Program-made: the position numbers and the translations under genes
The notes under the pieces: generated by a model
Seen by the model: only the letters and a program-made list of their open reading frames with translations
Database searches by the model: none
What the model was told of the DNA's origin: nothing
NCBI GenBank assembly: GCA_017542305.1
Contig: JAFXXK010000006.1
Coordinates: forward strand, 168,181-232,180
DNA: 64,000 nt
Direction of reading: 5' to 3'
Source: a bacterium
GTDB taxonomy: Bacteria > Cyanobacteriota > Vampirovibrionia > Gastranaerophilales > Gastranaerophilaceae
Shown: positions 8,369-16,845 of the stretch, one piece after another
Layout: every line of letters begins with the position of its first letter
How positions within the stretch are numbered: the first letter of the stretch is position 1

Positions 8369-10735
8369 TTATATTATCATGTTACACATATTGTCAATAT
8401 CGGATATGTCATCTTCCAATAATGATTTTTGATAGTATTCACATTCTTCTGCAATGCCGGCTATATCATTATATTTTGGGGATTTTAACATGTTCGGCAT
8501 ATTTTCTGCCGAAAAATTTGTTACGATATAATATTCGTTATTCTTTTCTGAAATATTTAATATACCGTTTTCTTCCGCCAAATCCAAAAACAGTTTAATC
8601 ATATTTACGGATTTTCCCAAAAAGCTTGCACAGCGTATTAAGTCAATTTTCCCGCCGTTATTGTTGCAGGCAAATTTTATCATTCCTGCAATATTTTTCA
8701 GAAAATCTTTTTCGTCATAATACTGAATATCATAATTCATAAAATGGATAGCTTTGGGAGAGGCTGTTCTTATAATGGATTCAAAAGTTTCTTTGTCTGC
8801 CGGATAATCGAAAAACATTATTGCATCACAGTTTGTTATATTGTTTCTTGATACCGTATTTTGGCTTAAGTCCTTGTATTTGCTTAATTCATCCCGTATC
8901 TGTTTTTTCTCCGCAAAAATTTTAATATCCAATTTTGAGTTTTTTACATAATCATTAACCTGAGGTAAGATATCTGTTTTTTTTCTGTGGTCATATATTT
9001 TTATTGTGGAAATTTGTTCGGCTTCTTCATCATGCAAATCCGGTGAATGAATATCTTTTATCATTAATTGTACGGAGGTGTTACCGTTAAACTCATTCAA
9101 TTCAGGTGAAAAAGCTATATCAATACTGCAATTTGTGTCCAGAGATATTTCCGGGCAATTCCATTTTAAACAGGTAAATTCTTTTCCGTCTTTTTCGATG
9201 ATTAATTTAAGATGTTTTTCCTTTAATATGATTTTTTGTTTTAAGATGCAGTCTGATATTGAGAATATCGGGGTAGGATTAGATGCTCCGTACGGTTCAA
9301 GTTTTACCAGTTCATCCGGCAAATCTACAGTAATTTCGTCCGGGGTCAATTCCATATCAATATTTATGAAAGGTTTTAGAACTCTGCCGCCGATAGCTTC
9401 TTTTATAACCTTATTAAGTGCATCTTTTACTTCATTAAAAGAATGTTTTTCCGGAGAAAATACAAGACCTGCCGCAAGAGCATGTCCTCCAAAACCGTCA
9501 AGTATTTCACCTATTTCGCTTATACATTCGTACAAATGCACACCCTCAATACCTCTTGCCGAGCATTTTATTTGGTTTGTTTCTTCCGAATATGTCATTA
9601 AAAAAGTCGGTTTATAATATTTTTCGACAAGTTTTGATGCAACAATACCGACAATTCCGACTTGCCATTCTTTATTGAAAAGTATTATCGCAGGATTTTT
9701 GTTTCCTTCTTTTTTCAGCATATCGTCTGCCTGTTCGAAAGTTTCCTGCGTAATTGTCTGGCGTGCGGCATTCAAATCATTCAAGGTTTGGATAGCAAGT
9801 TCAATTTCCGAATGATTATCCGATATTAAAAGTTTAACAGCCGACTCTACGGTGTCCAATCTTCCGGAAGCATTAATTCTTGGTGCAATACCAAAAGCAA
9901 CTGTTTCTGAATTTAATGGTTTCCCTTCACCCAGTTTTGCCGAAGCCAGCAATCTTGATAAGCCGTAATGTTTGCCGTTTGAAATCAGTTCAAGCCCTTT
10001 TGTTACAAAATACCTGTTTTCTCCGATAAGCGGTACAACATCGGCTACGGTTCCGACGGCTACAAAAGGCAAAATCTCCGGAATATAGTCGAGCTTGTTA
10101 TAATAATTCAGTAAAGCTTGTGCTAACTTAAATGCTACCCCAACCCCTGCAAGTGATGTTAATGATTTTATCTCTTTTGCGGTTAATTTTTCATCCAAAG
10201 CATTCGGAGATTTTGGGTTAATTATAGCCAATGCTTCCGGTAATTTTTCGGGAGCTTCATGGTGGTCTGTAATAATACAGTCAATTTTAAAACTTTTCAG
10301 AAAATAAATTTCTTCAATATTGCTTATTCCGCAGTCAACCGTAATCAAAAGTTTCGGTTTATGATTTGTCATTATTTTTACAAGTGCTTTTGAATTAAGA
10401 CCGTGACCTTCCGTATCTCTGTTAGGGATGTAAAAATCAACATTTGCCCCTATATGTCTGAAAGTTTTAATAAGTAATGAAGTAGAGGTTACGCCGTCTG
10501 CATCAAAGTCCCCGTATATTATAATTTTTTCATCATTTTCTATTGCTTCTGTTATGCGTTCAACACTTTTTTGCATATCACAAAAAACTTCAGGTTTTGT
10601 TAACTGCATTTCAAGAGGATTTGTAAATTCCTTAATTTCTTCCTCTGAATTAATCCCTCTTGCTGATAAAAGTCTTTTTATAATCGATTTTTCATTAGGG
10701 TCTGTTTTGCTGTATTGCCATTCTTTAATTGTCAT
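8369..10735 (-). CDS. recJ: Single-stranded-DNA-specific exonuclease RecJ
   Basis: A 788-residue DHH-family 5'-3' single-strand exonuclease used in recombination and mismatch repair. Motifs visible: IYGDFDADGVTST, TVDCGISN, ITDHHEAPE (DHH), and the DHHA1 signature FGGHALAAG near residue 415. These are followed by an OB-fold and a C-terminal extension of about 220 residues that is longer than in Escherichia coli RecJ, as in many other bacteria. An AT-rich gap of about 245 bp separates it from the divergent GH57 gene. Confidence 0.9.
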   Translation of the reverse strand: MTIKEWQYSKTDPNEKSIIKRLLSARGINSEEEIKEFTNPLEMQLTKPEVFCDMQKSVERITEAIENDEKIIIYGDFDADGVTSTSLLIKTFRHIGANVDFYIPNRDTEGHGLNSKALVKIMTNHKPKLLITVDCGISNIEEIYFLKSFKIDCIITDHHEAPEKLPEALAIINPKSPNALDEKLTAKEIKSLTSLAGVGVAFKLAQALLNYYNKLDYIPEILPFVAVGTVADVVPLIGENRYFVTKGLELISNGKHYGLSRLLASAKLGEGKPLNSETVAFGIAPRINASGRLDTVESAVKLLISDNHSEIELAIQTLNDLNAARQTITQETFEQADDMLKKEGNKNPAIILFNKEWQVGIVGIVASKLVEKYYKPTFLMTYSEETNQIKCSARGIEGVHLYECISEIGEILDGFGGHALAAGLVFSPEKHSFNEVKDALNKVIKEAIGGRVLKPFINIDMELTPDEITVDLPDELVKLEPYGASNPTPIFSISDCILKQKIILKEKHLKLIIEKDGKEFTCLKWNCPEISLDTNCSIDIAFSPELNEFNGNTSVQLMIKDIHSPDLHDEEAEQISTIKIYDHRKKTDILPQVNDYVKNSKLDIKIFAEKKQIRDELSKYKDLSQNTVSRNNITNCDAIMFFDYPADKETFESIIRTASPKAIHFMNYDIQYYDEKDFLKNIAGMIKFACNNNGGKIDLIRCASFLGKSVNMIKLFLDLAEENGILNISEKNNEYYIVTNFSAENMPNMLKSPKYNDIAGIAEECEYYQKSLLEDDISDIDNMCNMII

Positions 10736-10982
10736 AATATCCCCTTTTATTTGATTATACCACGAAATAAAGAGTAGTGAAAATATGTTTTTATTGTATG
10801 TAAATCTATTATCGACTGTTTATATAAAACGTATATTTTAACTTTTGTAAATTTATTCACCAGAATTAGTTCTAAAGGATTATATTTTTTATCCTTTTGT
10901 GTTATATATTTTAATGTCAGAGTAGGATTATATAAAAAAAGTAAATATGTAATTTTACAAACAGATAGATATGGAGGCATTA

Positions 10983-12707
10983 ATGTCAGTAGGTCAATTT
11001 GTATTTATGTTACACAGCCACCTTCCTTACTATAGAAAAGCCGGTATGTGGCCTTTCGGGGAAGAAAACCTTTATGAATGTATGTCTGAAACTTACGTTC
11101 CGCTTTTGAACGCTATTTCAGAACTATATGAAGAAGGAGTTAAGGCAAAATTGACGGTAGGTATTACCCCGATTCTTGCAGAACAGTTAAACGACGAGCA
11201 TTTGAAAAACGGTTTCGTAAAATACCTTGATTCAAGAATTGCTCAGGTCGCAAAAGATTTAGACAGATATCCGGATGAGAAAGTTCCTCATTCACAACAT
11301 TTGAAATATCTGGCAAAATATTATTTTGATTGGTTTAACCATATCAGAGATTCATTTGTAAATAAATACGGAATGGATTTGATTGGTGCTTTCAAAAAAT
11401 ATCAGGATTTAGGTTGTATAGAAATTACAACATCAGGTGCTACACACGGATTTTCTCCGTTATTGGCTACCGACAGCAACCTGAACGCTCAGTTCAAAGT
11501 CGGTTCTGATACAACAAAAAGATTATTTGGTAAAAAAGCTACCGGCTGCTGGTTACCTGAATGTGCTTATCGTCAGGGCTACGAATATGTTGGCAAAGAC
11601 GGTCAAAAACATTGGAGACCGGCTATTGAAGTTACACTTCAAAACAACGATATTGAATACTTCTTTACAGAATCTCATGTAATTGAAGGCGGTAATTCAA
11701 TAGGTAACAGACGTGTAATCGGTGTTTATGGAAACATTGAATACATTCCGCTTCCGGACAGACCGGCTACTGGTTATGATACATATTCAGCTTATTGGTT
11801 GCCTGACGCTCAGGTTGCCGTTATGGGCAGAAATGACAGAGCAGGTTATCAGGTATGGTCAGCTGCTGACGGTTACCCCGGTGACGGATGCTTCAGAGAA
11901 TTCCACAAAAAAGATGATAAATCGGGTATGCATTATTGGAGAATAACTTCACCTAAGACTGATTTAGGTGATAAGATGTTATATGATCCGGTATTGGCAT
12001 TGAATAAAGTTAGTGAAAATTCTGATCACTACACAACTTTAATTTACCACTTGTTGAACGATTACAAAAAAGCTCACAACGGTAAAGAAGGTCTTGTAAT
12101 GGTATCATTTGATACAGAGTTATTTGGACACTGGTGGTTTGAAGGTATTGAATTTATTAAACAGGTTATTAAGAAATTCAATTCATTTGTACCGGATGTT
12201 GAAAGAATGACAGCAGGTGAATACTTAAAGGCTCATCCGCCGACGGAAGCTATTCAAATTCCGGAAAGTTCCTGGGGACAGGGCGGACACTTCTATGTAT
12301 GGCAGAATCATTTAACAGAATGGATGTGGCCTATTATCCACTCTTGCGAAAAACGTATCAACAGTATTGCGGATAAATATCCTGAAATACCTGAAGATAA
12401 ATTATTACACAGAGCATTAAATCAAATGGCAAGAGAAAATCTGTTGTTACAGAGTTCTGACTGGCCGTTCCTGATTACGACATGGCAGGCTAAGGATTAT
12501 GCAACAGACAGATTCAGAGAACATGTTGACAGATTTGAAACAATCTGCGATATGATTGAAAGCGGAAATATTGACGATGCTAAATTAAGAGAAATCGAAA
12601 GCATTGACAATTGCTTCTCCGTAATCGATTACAGAGTATATCAATCATTAGAGGATGGTGTTATTCCTCAACAATCAAAAAAATTAGCTCCGTTATATGC
12701 AGACTAA
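10983..12707 (+). CDS. GH57 alpha-glucan branching enzyme
   Basis: This 574-residue glycoside hydrolase family 57 protein should build alpha-1,6 branches in glycogen. It shows the N-terminal HSHLPYYR metal/substrate motif, the nucleophile region CWLPECAYRQG (Glu) and the acid/base region VSFDTELFGHWW (Asp). I chose ATG 10983 because GGAGG lies five bases upstream; an earlier in-frame ATG at 10971 overlaps that site. The gene stands alone, with its own terminator. GH57 branching enzymes of this form are widespread in Cyanobacteria and relatives. Confidence 0.88.
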   Translation: MSVGQFVFMLHSHLPYYRKAGMWPFGEENLYECMSETYVPLLNAISELYEEGVKAKLTVGITPILAEQLNDEHLKNGFVKYLDSRIAQVAKDLDRYPDEKVPHSQHLKYLAKYYFDWFNHIRDSFVNKYGMDLIGAFKKYQDLGCIEITTSGATHGFSPLLATDSNLNAQFKVGSDTTKRLFGKKATGCWLPECAYRQGYEYVGKDGQKHWRPAIEVTLQNNDIEYFFTESHVIEGGNSIGNRRVIGVYGNIEYIPLPDRPATGYDTYSAYWLPDAQVAVMGRNDRAGYQVWSAADGYPGDGCFREFHKKDDKSGMHYWRITSPKTDLGDKMLYDPVLALNKVSENSDHYTTLIYHLLNDYKKAHNGKEGLVMVSFDTELFGHWWFEGIEFIKQVIKKFNSFVPDVERMTAGEYLKAHPPTEAIQIPESSWGQGGHFYVWQNHLTEWMWPIIHSCEKRINSIADKYPEIPEDKLLHRALNQMARENLLLQSSDWPFLITTWQAKDYATDRFREHVDRFETICDMIESGNIDDAKLREIESIDNCFSVIDYRVYQSLEDGVIPQQSKKLAPLYAD

Positions 12708-12731
12708 TTTGATAGACTGATAAACTTTTAA

Positions 12732-12763
12732 AGACCCTGAAGATTATTTCAGGGTCTCTTTAT
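12732..12763 (+). terminator. Intrinsic terminator of the GH57 gene
   Basis: A nine-base stem AGACCCTGA / TCAGGGTCT closes a short AT loop and runs into a T-rich tail, 25 bases after the GH57 stop codon. Confidence 0.85.
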
Positions 12764-12868
12764 TTGTATGTATAAGTTCCAGGCTCCGCTATTTGTTTAT
12801 ATACGTTATAAAATATTATGGGTGAAAACCCGAAAACAAAAATTTTTACTAAATTTTGCATAAGAGTA

Positions 12869-12897
12869 TTGCAAAAAAAAAATCAGCATATTATAAT
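12869..12897 (+). promoter_or_regulatory. Promoter of tRNA-Asp
   Basis: TTGCAA (12869-12874) and TATAAT (12892-12897) are separated by exactly 17 bases, upstream of the tRNA. This shows what a standard vegetative promoter looks like in this genome and contrasts with the island promoters. Confidence 0.75.
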
Positions 12898-12931
12898 TAT
12901 AACTGTCGACAGACAAATGACAAAAAAATAT

Positions 12932-13009
12932 GGGAGCGTAGCTCAGTTTGGTTAGAGCGCATGCCTGTCACGCATGAGGTCGCGAGTTCGAGCCTCGTCG
13001 TTCCCGCCA
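12932..13009 (+). tRNA. tRNA-Asp (GTC)
   Basis: The sequence folds into a full cloverleaf. The acceptor strands GGGAGCG / CGTTCCC pair with G-T wobbles, the anticodon stem is CATGC / GCATG with loop CTGTCAC (anticodon GTC), the T-arm is GCGAG-TTCGAGC-CTCGT, and the 3' CCA is encoded. It has its own promoter and terminator. The 3' end is the integration target of the adjacent recombinase-bearing element. Confidence 0.95.
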
Positions 13010-14568
13010 TTTAAATCAAGAGCCTTTTTAAAGGCTCTTTTTTGTTGCCCTGATTGCGTTTGGATGAGTTCGAACCTATTGTTCGATTGAATGTTGAGCT
13101 TATTCATCTCTAATACGTCATAGAACACAGGATACAGAGTTATATCTATATTTTGGGCATTCGCTATAAAGTTCGAACCTATAATTTCACAAATGGTTCT
13201 TTTTTCTGAAGGGGTAGCTTTTAAGAAAATCTTGCTTGCATTTTTACAGAACTTCAATATTAAATCAGATTGCTTGTAAAATTCATCATCAGCCTTATCT
13301 ATGCATGCTAATTTTTCTCTTAATTCGGTTTTTTCGGCACTTAACTGTTTATATGTAGCGTTCCACAACTCGTCTTCACTACTATCAGCATTTTTAAGCA
13401 TCCTTTTGTAACCATTAGCTATCATGCGATCTATTTCTTTGATACGTTTATTTATACTATCTTGTGAGGTAGAACTGTATTCATACTTTAGGTCATGAAT
13501 TTCTTTTAAACTACCTTTTATTTCAGTTATTAGTTCTTGAGGTAAATTTTCCAATCCTTTAAGAATTTCCAATATAAATTTCTCAATTTTAGTTTCACTT
13601 ATATAAGAAGCCTTCTTACAAGTTTTAATCTTGCCTTTTCATATGCAATGGTAGTAAATATATTCTTTTCCACTTGGTTTAACTTTTCTCTCAGCGGTGT
13701 AACTACAGCCACAAACACCACATTTAAAAAGTCCAATATAGGGAAATTCTACATCATGTTGTCTTGTTGTATCATTAGCATTGTTTAATTTATCTTGTGC
13801 AAGTTGAAATAACTCTTTGCTAATTAAGGCTTCATGTTTACCATTTGGATATATTTTTCCTTGATATATATAATCACCCACATACATAGGATTTTTAAAC
13901 ATTCTTTGTATTGTAGATAATGCGTACTTTTCACCTTTTTTATTTCTTAATCCTTCTTCATAAAGAACATTGTTGATAGCAGAAGCCGATAAATTATCAT
14001 ATACAAATAAATTAAATGCTCTGACTGCGTAATCTGCACGTTCAGGATCTTTAATAATTGCATGTTTATTTGTTCCATCATCACCATACATATATCCCAA
14101 AGGTGGATACAATGCATACCCTTGTGAAATACGTTCTTTTATACCTTTTGCCGATTCTTCTGAAAGATTCTCGACATAGTGTTTTGCTAATACTACTTTA
14201 ATATCGTGTATTAGCGTGTCATTTGACTTGGAATTTTTAGAAATAATGGAATTTTCTTTTACAAAATGAATTTCCAATCCTTTAATATCACCGATTGAAG
14301 CATAATCGCGTAAATTTCTATATAGCCTATCTACCTTTTCAACAATAATACTTCTTTCTTCTTCGTGTTCTTGAAGATAAGACATCATTTTATTAAATTC
14401 TGCTCGACCTTCTTTTTTGGCAGTTTTAGCTTCAATAAACTCTTTTACAATTTCAATATTATTTTTTTGTGCATATTCATGCAGGAATTTGATTTGGGCA
14501 GGAATTGACCACCCTTCATCTTCCTGTTTTTTTGATGATACACGTGCATATAATACAGCTTTTTTCAT
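12952..14568 (-). pseudogene. Large serine recombinase interrupted by one in-frame TGA
   Basis: Residues 1-309 (14568-13642) contain the resolvase catalytic domain (LYARVSSKKQEDEG, catalytic Ser), the recombinase domain and the start of a zinc ribbon (CGVCGCSY ... YYHC). TGA at 13639-13641 then stops the frame. The same frame continues without shift through the rest of the zinc ribbon (KTCKKASYI) and a coiled coil, to TAA 12952-12954. Without the TGA the protein would be about 538 residues, normal for the family. The last residues (NGGNDEARTRDLMRDRHAL) are encoded on the antisense strand of tRNA-Asp, which is typical of elements inserted in a tRNA 3' end. TGA is a normal stop elsewhere here, so this looks like a nonsense mutation. 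Confidence 0.85.
13019..13043 (+). terminator. Intrinsic terminator of tRNA-Asp
   Basis: The stem AGAGCCTTT / AAAGGCTCT is followed by six T residues, 10 bases after the CCA end. Confidence 0.85.
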
Positions 14569-14664
14569 ATTGATATATTAGCATAAAGTTATAAAATAGC
14601 GTCAACTGAAGATTCTAATCTATAATAACGGATACATATTTATATAGAATTAAAACATTCAATC

Positions 14665-14768
14665 TGTCCCCGCTCACGCGGATTTTAAGAGGGGTTTTAG
14701 GTGGTTGAAGTATTGAATTTTATGTCTGGAACCATTTTCGTTCAACGTCCCTCGCGTGGGTAGGGACA
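14665..14768. repeat. Imperfect inverted repeat, possible miniature element or relic
   Basis: TGTCCCCGCTCACGCG (14665-14680) and CGCGTGGGTAGGGACA (14753-14768) are inverted copies with 13 of 16 matches, about 70 bases apart. They lie in the gap between the recombinase and the tautomerase-like gene. The right arm also forms a small hairpin (GTCCCT / AGGGAC). This could be a miniature inverted-repeat element; no transposase is nearby. Confidence 0.45.
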
Positions 14769-14813
14769 AATATTTTATGCTAAAATACAGATGTAAAATA
14801 AGGAGAGAAAATT

Positions 14814-15158
14814 ATGCCATATATTCAAGCAAGATTAACTATCAAATTAGATGAAGCACAAAAAGATAATTTACAGAAAAAACTGACAGATGCAACTTCA
14901 TCTGCTTTATCAAAACCAAAAGCCTACATAATGACTGAAATTGAAGACGGGAAATCTATTTATATGGCAGAAAATAAGTTAGATAAAGGTGCATATATAT
15001 CAATAAAAATGCTTGGTTCTACAAGTAAACCCGCTTGCCAAACATTAACTCAAAGTATTTGCAGTATTTTGGCTAACGATTACGGTATTGATGGTTCAAA
15101 TGTATATGTAACTTACCACCCTGTTGATTTATGGGGTTGGAACGGTTCAATGTTTTAG
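14814..15158 (+). CDS. MIF / phenylpyruvate tautomerase family protein
   Basis: A 114-residue member of the macrophage migration inhibitory factor family. The proline after the initiator Met (MPYIQ) is the catalytic base of the family. The central region PAC matches the position of the MIF CALC region, and the C-terminus LWGWNGSMF matches the conserved NxGWNxSTF end. The family forms trimers that tautomerise keto acids. An AAGGAG site precedes the ATG, and a TATGCTAAAAT -10 lies about 30 bases upstream. It stands alone, just inside the recombinase at the island edge. Confidence 0.8.
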   Translation: MPYIQARLTIKLDEAQKDNLQKKLTDATSSALSKPKAYIMTEIEDGKSIYMAENKLDKGAYISIKMLGSTSKPACQTLTQSICSILANDYGIDGSNVYVTYHPVDLWGWNGSMF

Positions 15159-15351
15159 ATACACTGGTGAAGTTTCACTTCTCTATAATGAAAATTTCCC
15201 TTTAACCAAAGCAGGGCGAAAATTCGTCTATATGTGAATTTTAACAGATTTTGGCAGAAAAGGTAAATAGTCAGATTTTACAGTAATAATGTGTGTTTGA
15301 GCCTGTTTTTATATATGTTTATATAATATTTCCCTATATAAGTTAGAAAGT

Positions 15352-16158
15352 TTATTCTTCAAAAATGCCGTCAAAATCTTCAATATACGGTGCTGCATAC
15401 ATGTTTTCTAGAATCATTCGGTAAGTTAAAAGCTCTTGTCTGTCAAATTCCATCATTGCTTTCGGATAAATAGAACCGATTATTGTTCCATAATAATTTG
15501 CCCCGTACTCATCCTTATCATAAAGGTGAGGAAACAGAATATTTACCATTTCTTCCTTACGTTTGTCGTAGCCGTCTATGTAGCCAACAATTACATTGTG
15601 GACTTTTTTATCATTAAAATCTAAGCTTTTAATTTTATCCACAACCTTTTTATAATACTCGTGGTAATGTTCGTATCTTTTAGCACTTGCCTCATCCATT
15701 TCAACTTGTGAATAAGCATCCTTAAATAGTGCCTTGTCATAAGGTTTAAGACTTTTTATGTTCAAATTCTGCATCTGATAGGATTTTATATAGACAGTAT
15801 TATTAAACCAATCATTATGAGCAGTAGAAATTCCTGCAACAAAGATACAAATACCAGCCAAAATACTTCCAGCAGTGATTAAAGATATTTTTGCCAATTT
15901 ATTTAGTACGGGCAAAATAACCTTATGCTCGGGTTCGGGTGGTAAAAGATGTTCAGGATCATAACAGCTTTGCCACTTTAGAATAGAAAAGCCAAAAATT
16001 TTGTGTGTGCAAATAGTTCGTCCTGCAAGAACTTCCTGTTCTTCGTTATCATCTTTAAATTCGTGGTCATAAATTTCTATGTTATCACGTATCCGTTCGT
16101 GAATTTTTATGCCGAGAATTTTTAAATCATCAATTTGGCTTGTTTTGTGTTCGTACAT
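15352..16158 (-). CDS. Single-pass membrane protein of unknown function, partner of the FtsZ-like gene
   Basis: A 268-residue protein with a charged N-terminal domain (about 1-75), one membrane helix (about 86-112) and a helical acidic C-terminal domain. I do not recognise a family. It is the last gene of a leftward trio (FtsZ-like, 42-residue basic protein, this protein). An AAGGAAAG site lies just before the ATG, and only 6 bases separate it from the small gene. The topology would suit a membrane anchor or effector for the soluble FtsZ-like partner; that is inference. Confidence 0.65.
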   Translation of the reverse strand: MYEHKTSQIDDLKILGIKIHERIRDNIEIYDHEFKDDNEEQEVLAGRTICTHKIFGFSILKWQSCYDPEHLLPPEPEHKVILPVLNKLAKISLITAGSILAGICIFVAGISTAHNDWFNNTVYIKSYQMQNLNIKSLKPYDKALFKDAYSQVEMDEASAKRYEHYHEYYKKVVDKIKSLDFNDKKVHNVIVGYIDGYDKRKEEMVNILFPHLYDKDEYGANYYGTIIGSIYPKAMMEFDRQELLTYRMILENMYAAPYIEDFDGIFEE

Positions 16159-16164
16159 CTTTCC

Positions 16165-16293
16165 TTACCTTTTAAACAATTTTACCACACGTTCAAGGAA
16201 ATTTTTAAACCAATTTTTACGACTGTATTCTTTTCTTAATCGTCTGATTTTTCTCTCGTGCCTTGCTTTTTCTACATAGTTATAAATAATCAT
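16165..16293 (-). CDS. Small basic protein (42 residues) in the FtsZ-like operon
   Basis: ATG at 16291-16293 overlaps the TGA of the FtsZ-like gene (ATGA), with AAAGGAG nine bases upstream, and TAA lies at 16165-16167. The predicted protein begins MIIYNYVEKARHERK and is rich in Arg and Lys, with an amphipathic C-terminal helix (WFKNFLERVVKLF). It has no match I know. Translational coupling and spacing support a real gene. Confidence 0.65.
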   Translation of the reverse strand: MIIYNYVEKARHERKIRRLRKEYSRKNWFKNFLERVVKLFKR

Positions 16294-16790
16294 AAAAATT
16301 TCTCCTTTAACTTATCGTAAATTATTTCATCTATAATTCTAAAGGCATCAGGCAAAGATATTTGTTGTTCTAACTTATCTAACAGGCTATTATTATTGAA
16401 AACAGTGGTATCAAAAACCAAATCTTCTATAATTCTGAAAGCCGAACGTGCAGCAGATAATCTTTTTTTCCCTTCAAAAGTAAACGGAGTTGTTGCAATA
16501 ACAGATATATCTTTATTTTGGTTTATAAGGTACCTTATAATGTATTGCCCCATATCACAGCCAAAGTTTCCACCCAAAGGCAAAATAACGACTATATCAT
16601 TTTCTCCGTCTAATACCCTGCCAATAGATGCAAAATCTTTAAAAAGCAAAGTTCTTGTATAAGAATTTTTTAGATTTTCTTCATCATTATCAATACACAA
16701 AAATTTTAAATCAGGTTCATTTCTACGGATGTGATTGAGAATTTTTTTGCTTGCACCACCTATTCCTACTATTGTTGGTTTATTTGACAT
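16290..16790 (-). CDS. Truncated FtsZ/tubulin-like GTPase-domain protein
   Basis: At 166 residues this follows the FtsZ GTPase domain step by step: GIGGASKKILNHI at the start, CIDNDEENLKNS, then LPLGGNFGCDMG where FtsZ has the GGGTGTG tubulin signature, TTPFTFEGKKR, and FNNNSLL before a final helix with DAFRIIDEII. The signature loop is degenerate and the whole C-terminal domain is missing, so polymerisation or GTP hydrolysis like FtsZ is doubtful. A shared island promoter lies 22 bases upstream, and AGGAGG precedes the ATG. First gene of a three-gene operon. Confidence 0.7.
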   Translation of the reverse strand: MSNKPTIVGIGGASKKILNHIRRNEPDLKFLCIDNDEENLKNSYTRTLLFKDFASIGRVLDGENDIVVILPLGGNFGCDMGQYIIRYLINQNKDISVIATTPFTFEGKKRLSAARSAFRIIEDLVFDTTVFNNNSLLDKLEQQISLPDAFRIIDEIIYDKLKEKFL

Positions 16791-16811
16791 ATCTAACCTC
16801 CTTGTACTTTT

Positions 16812-16843
16812 ATTTTAAAGGTTTAATATGTCAATTCAGGTCA
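16812..16843 (-). promoter_or_regulatory. Shared island promoter 1 (FtsZ-like operon)
   Basis: Reading leftward: TGACCTGAATTGACA, 11 bases, then TAAAAT (16812-16817). It drives the FtsZ-like operon. Confidence 0.7.
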
Positions 16844-16845
16844 TA

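Noticed and set aside
10915..10929. Possible further copy of the shared island element (TGTCAGAGTAGGATT) upstream of recJ
   Set aside because: The second half does not match well and no -10 box lies at 11 bp, so it is probably chance.
10747..10980. Open frame of 77 codons between recJ and the GH57 gene
   Set aside because: It overlaps the promoter region, has no ribosome-binding site and has the composition of AT-rich spacer DNA.
12952..13572. A separate 206-residue gene beside the tRNA
   Set aside because: It is in the same frame as the upstream recombinase part and continues its zinc ribbon and coiled coil, so it is the rest of one broken gene.
13639..13641. TGA recoded as an amino acid
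   Set aside because: TGA ends several normal genes in the window (for example at 162-164, the amidase and the FtsZ-like gene), so a reassigned code is unlikely.
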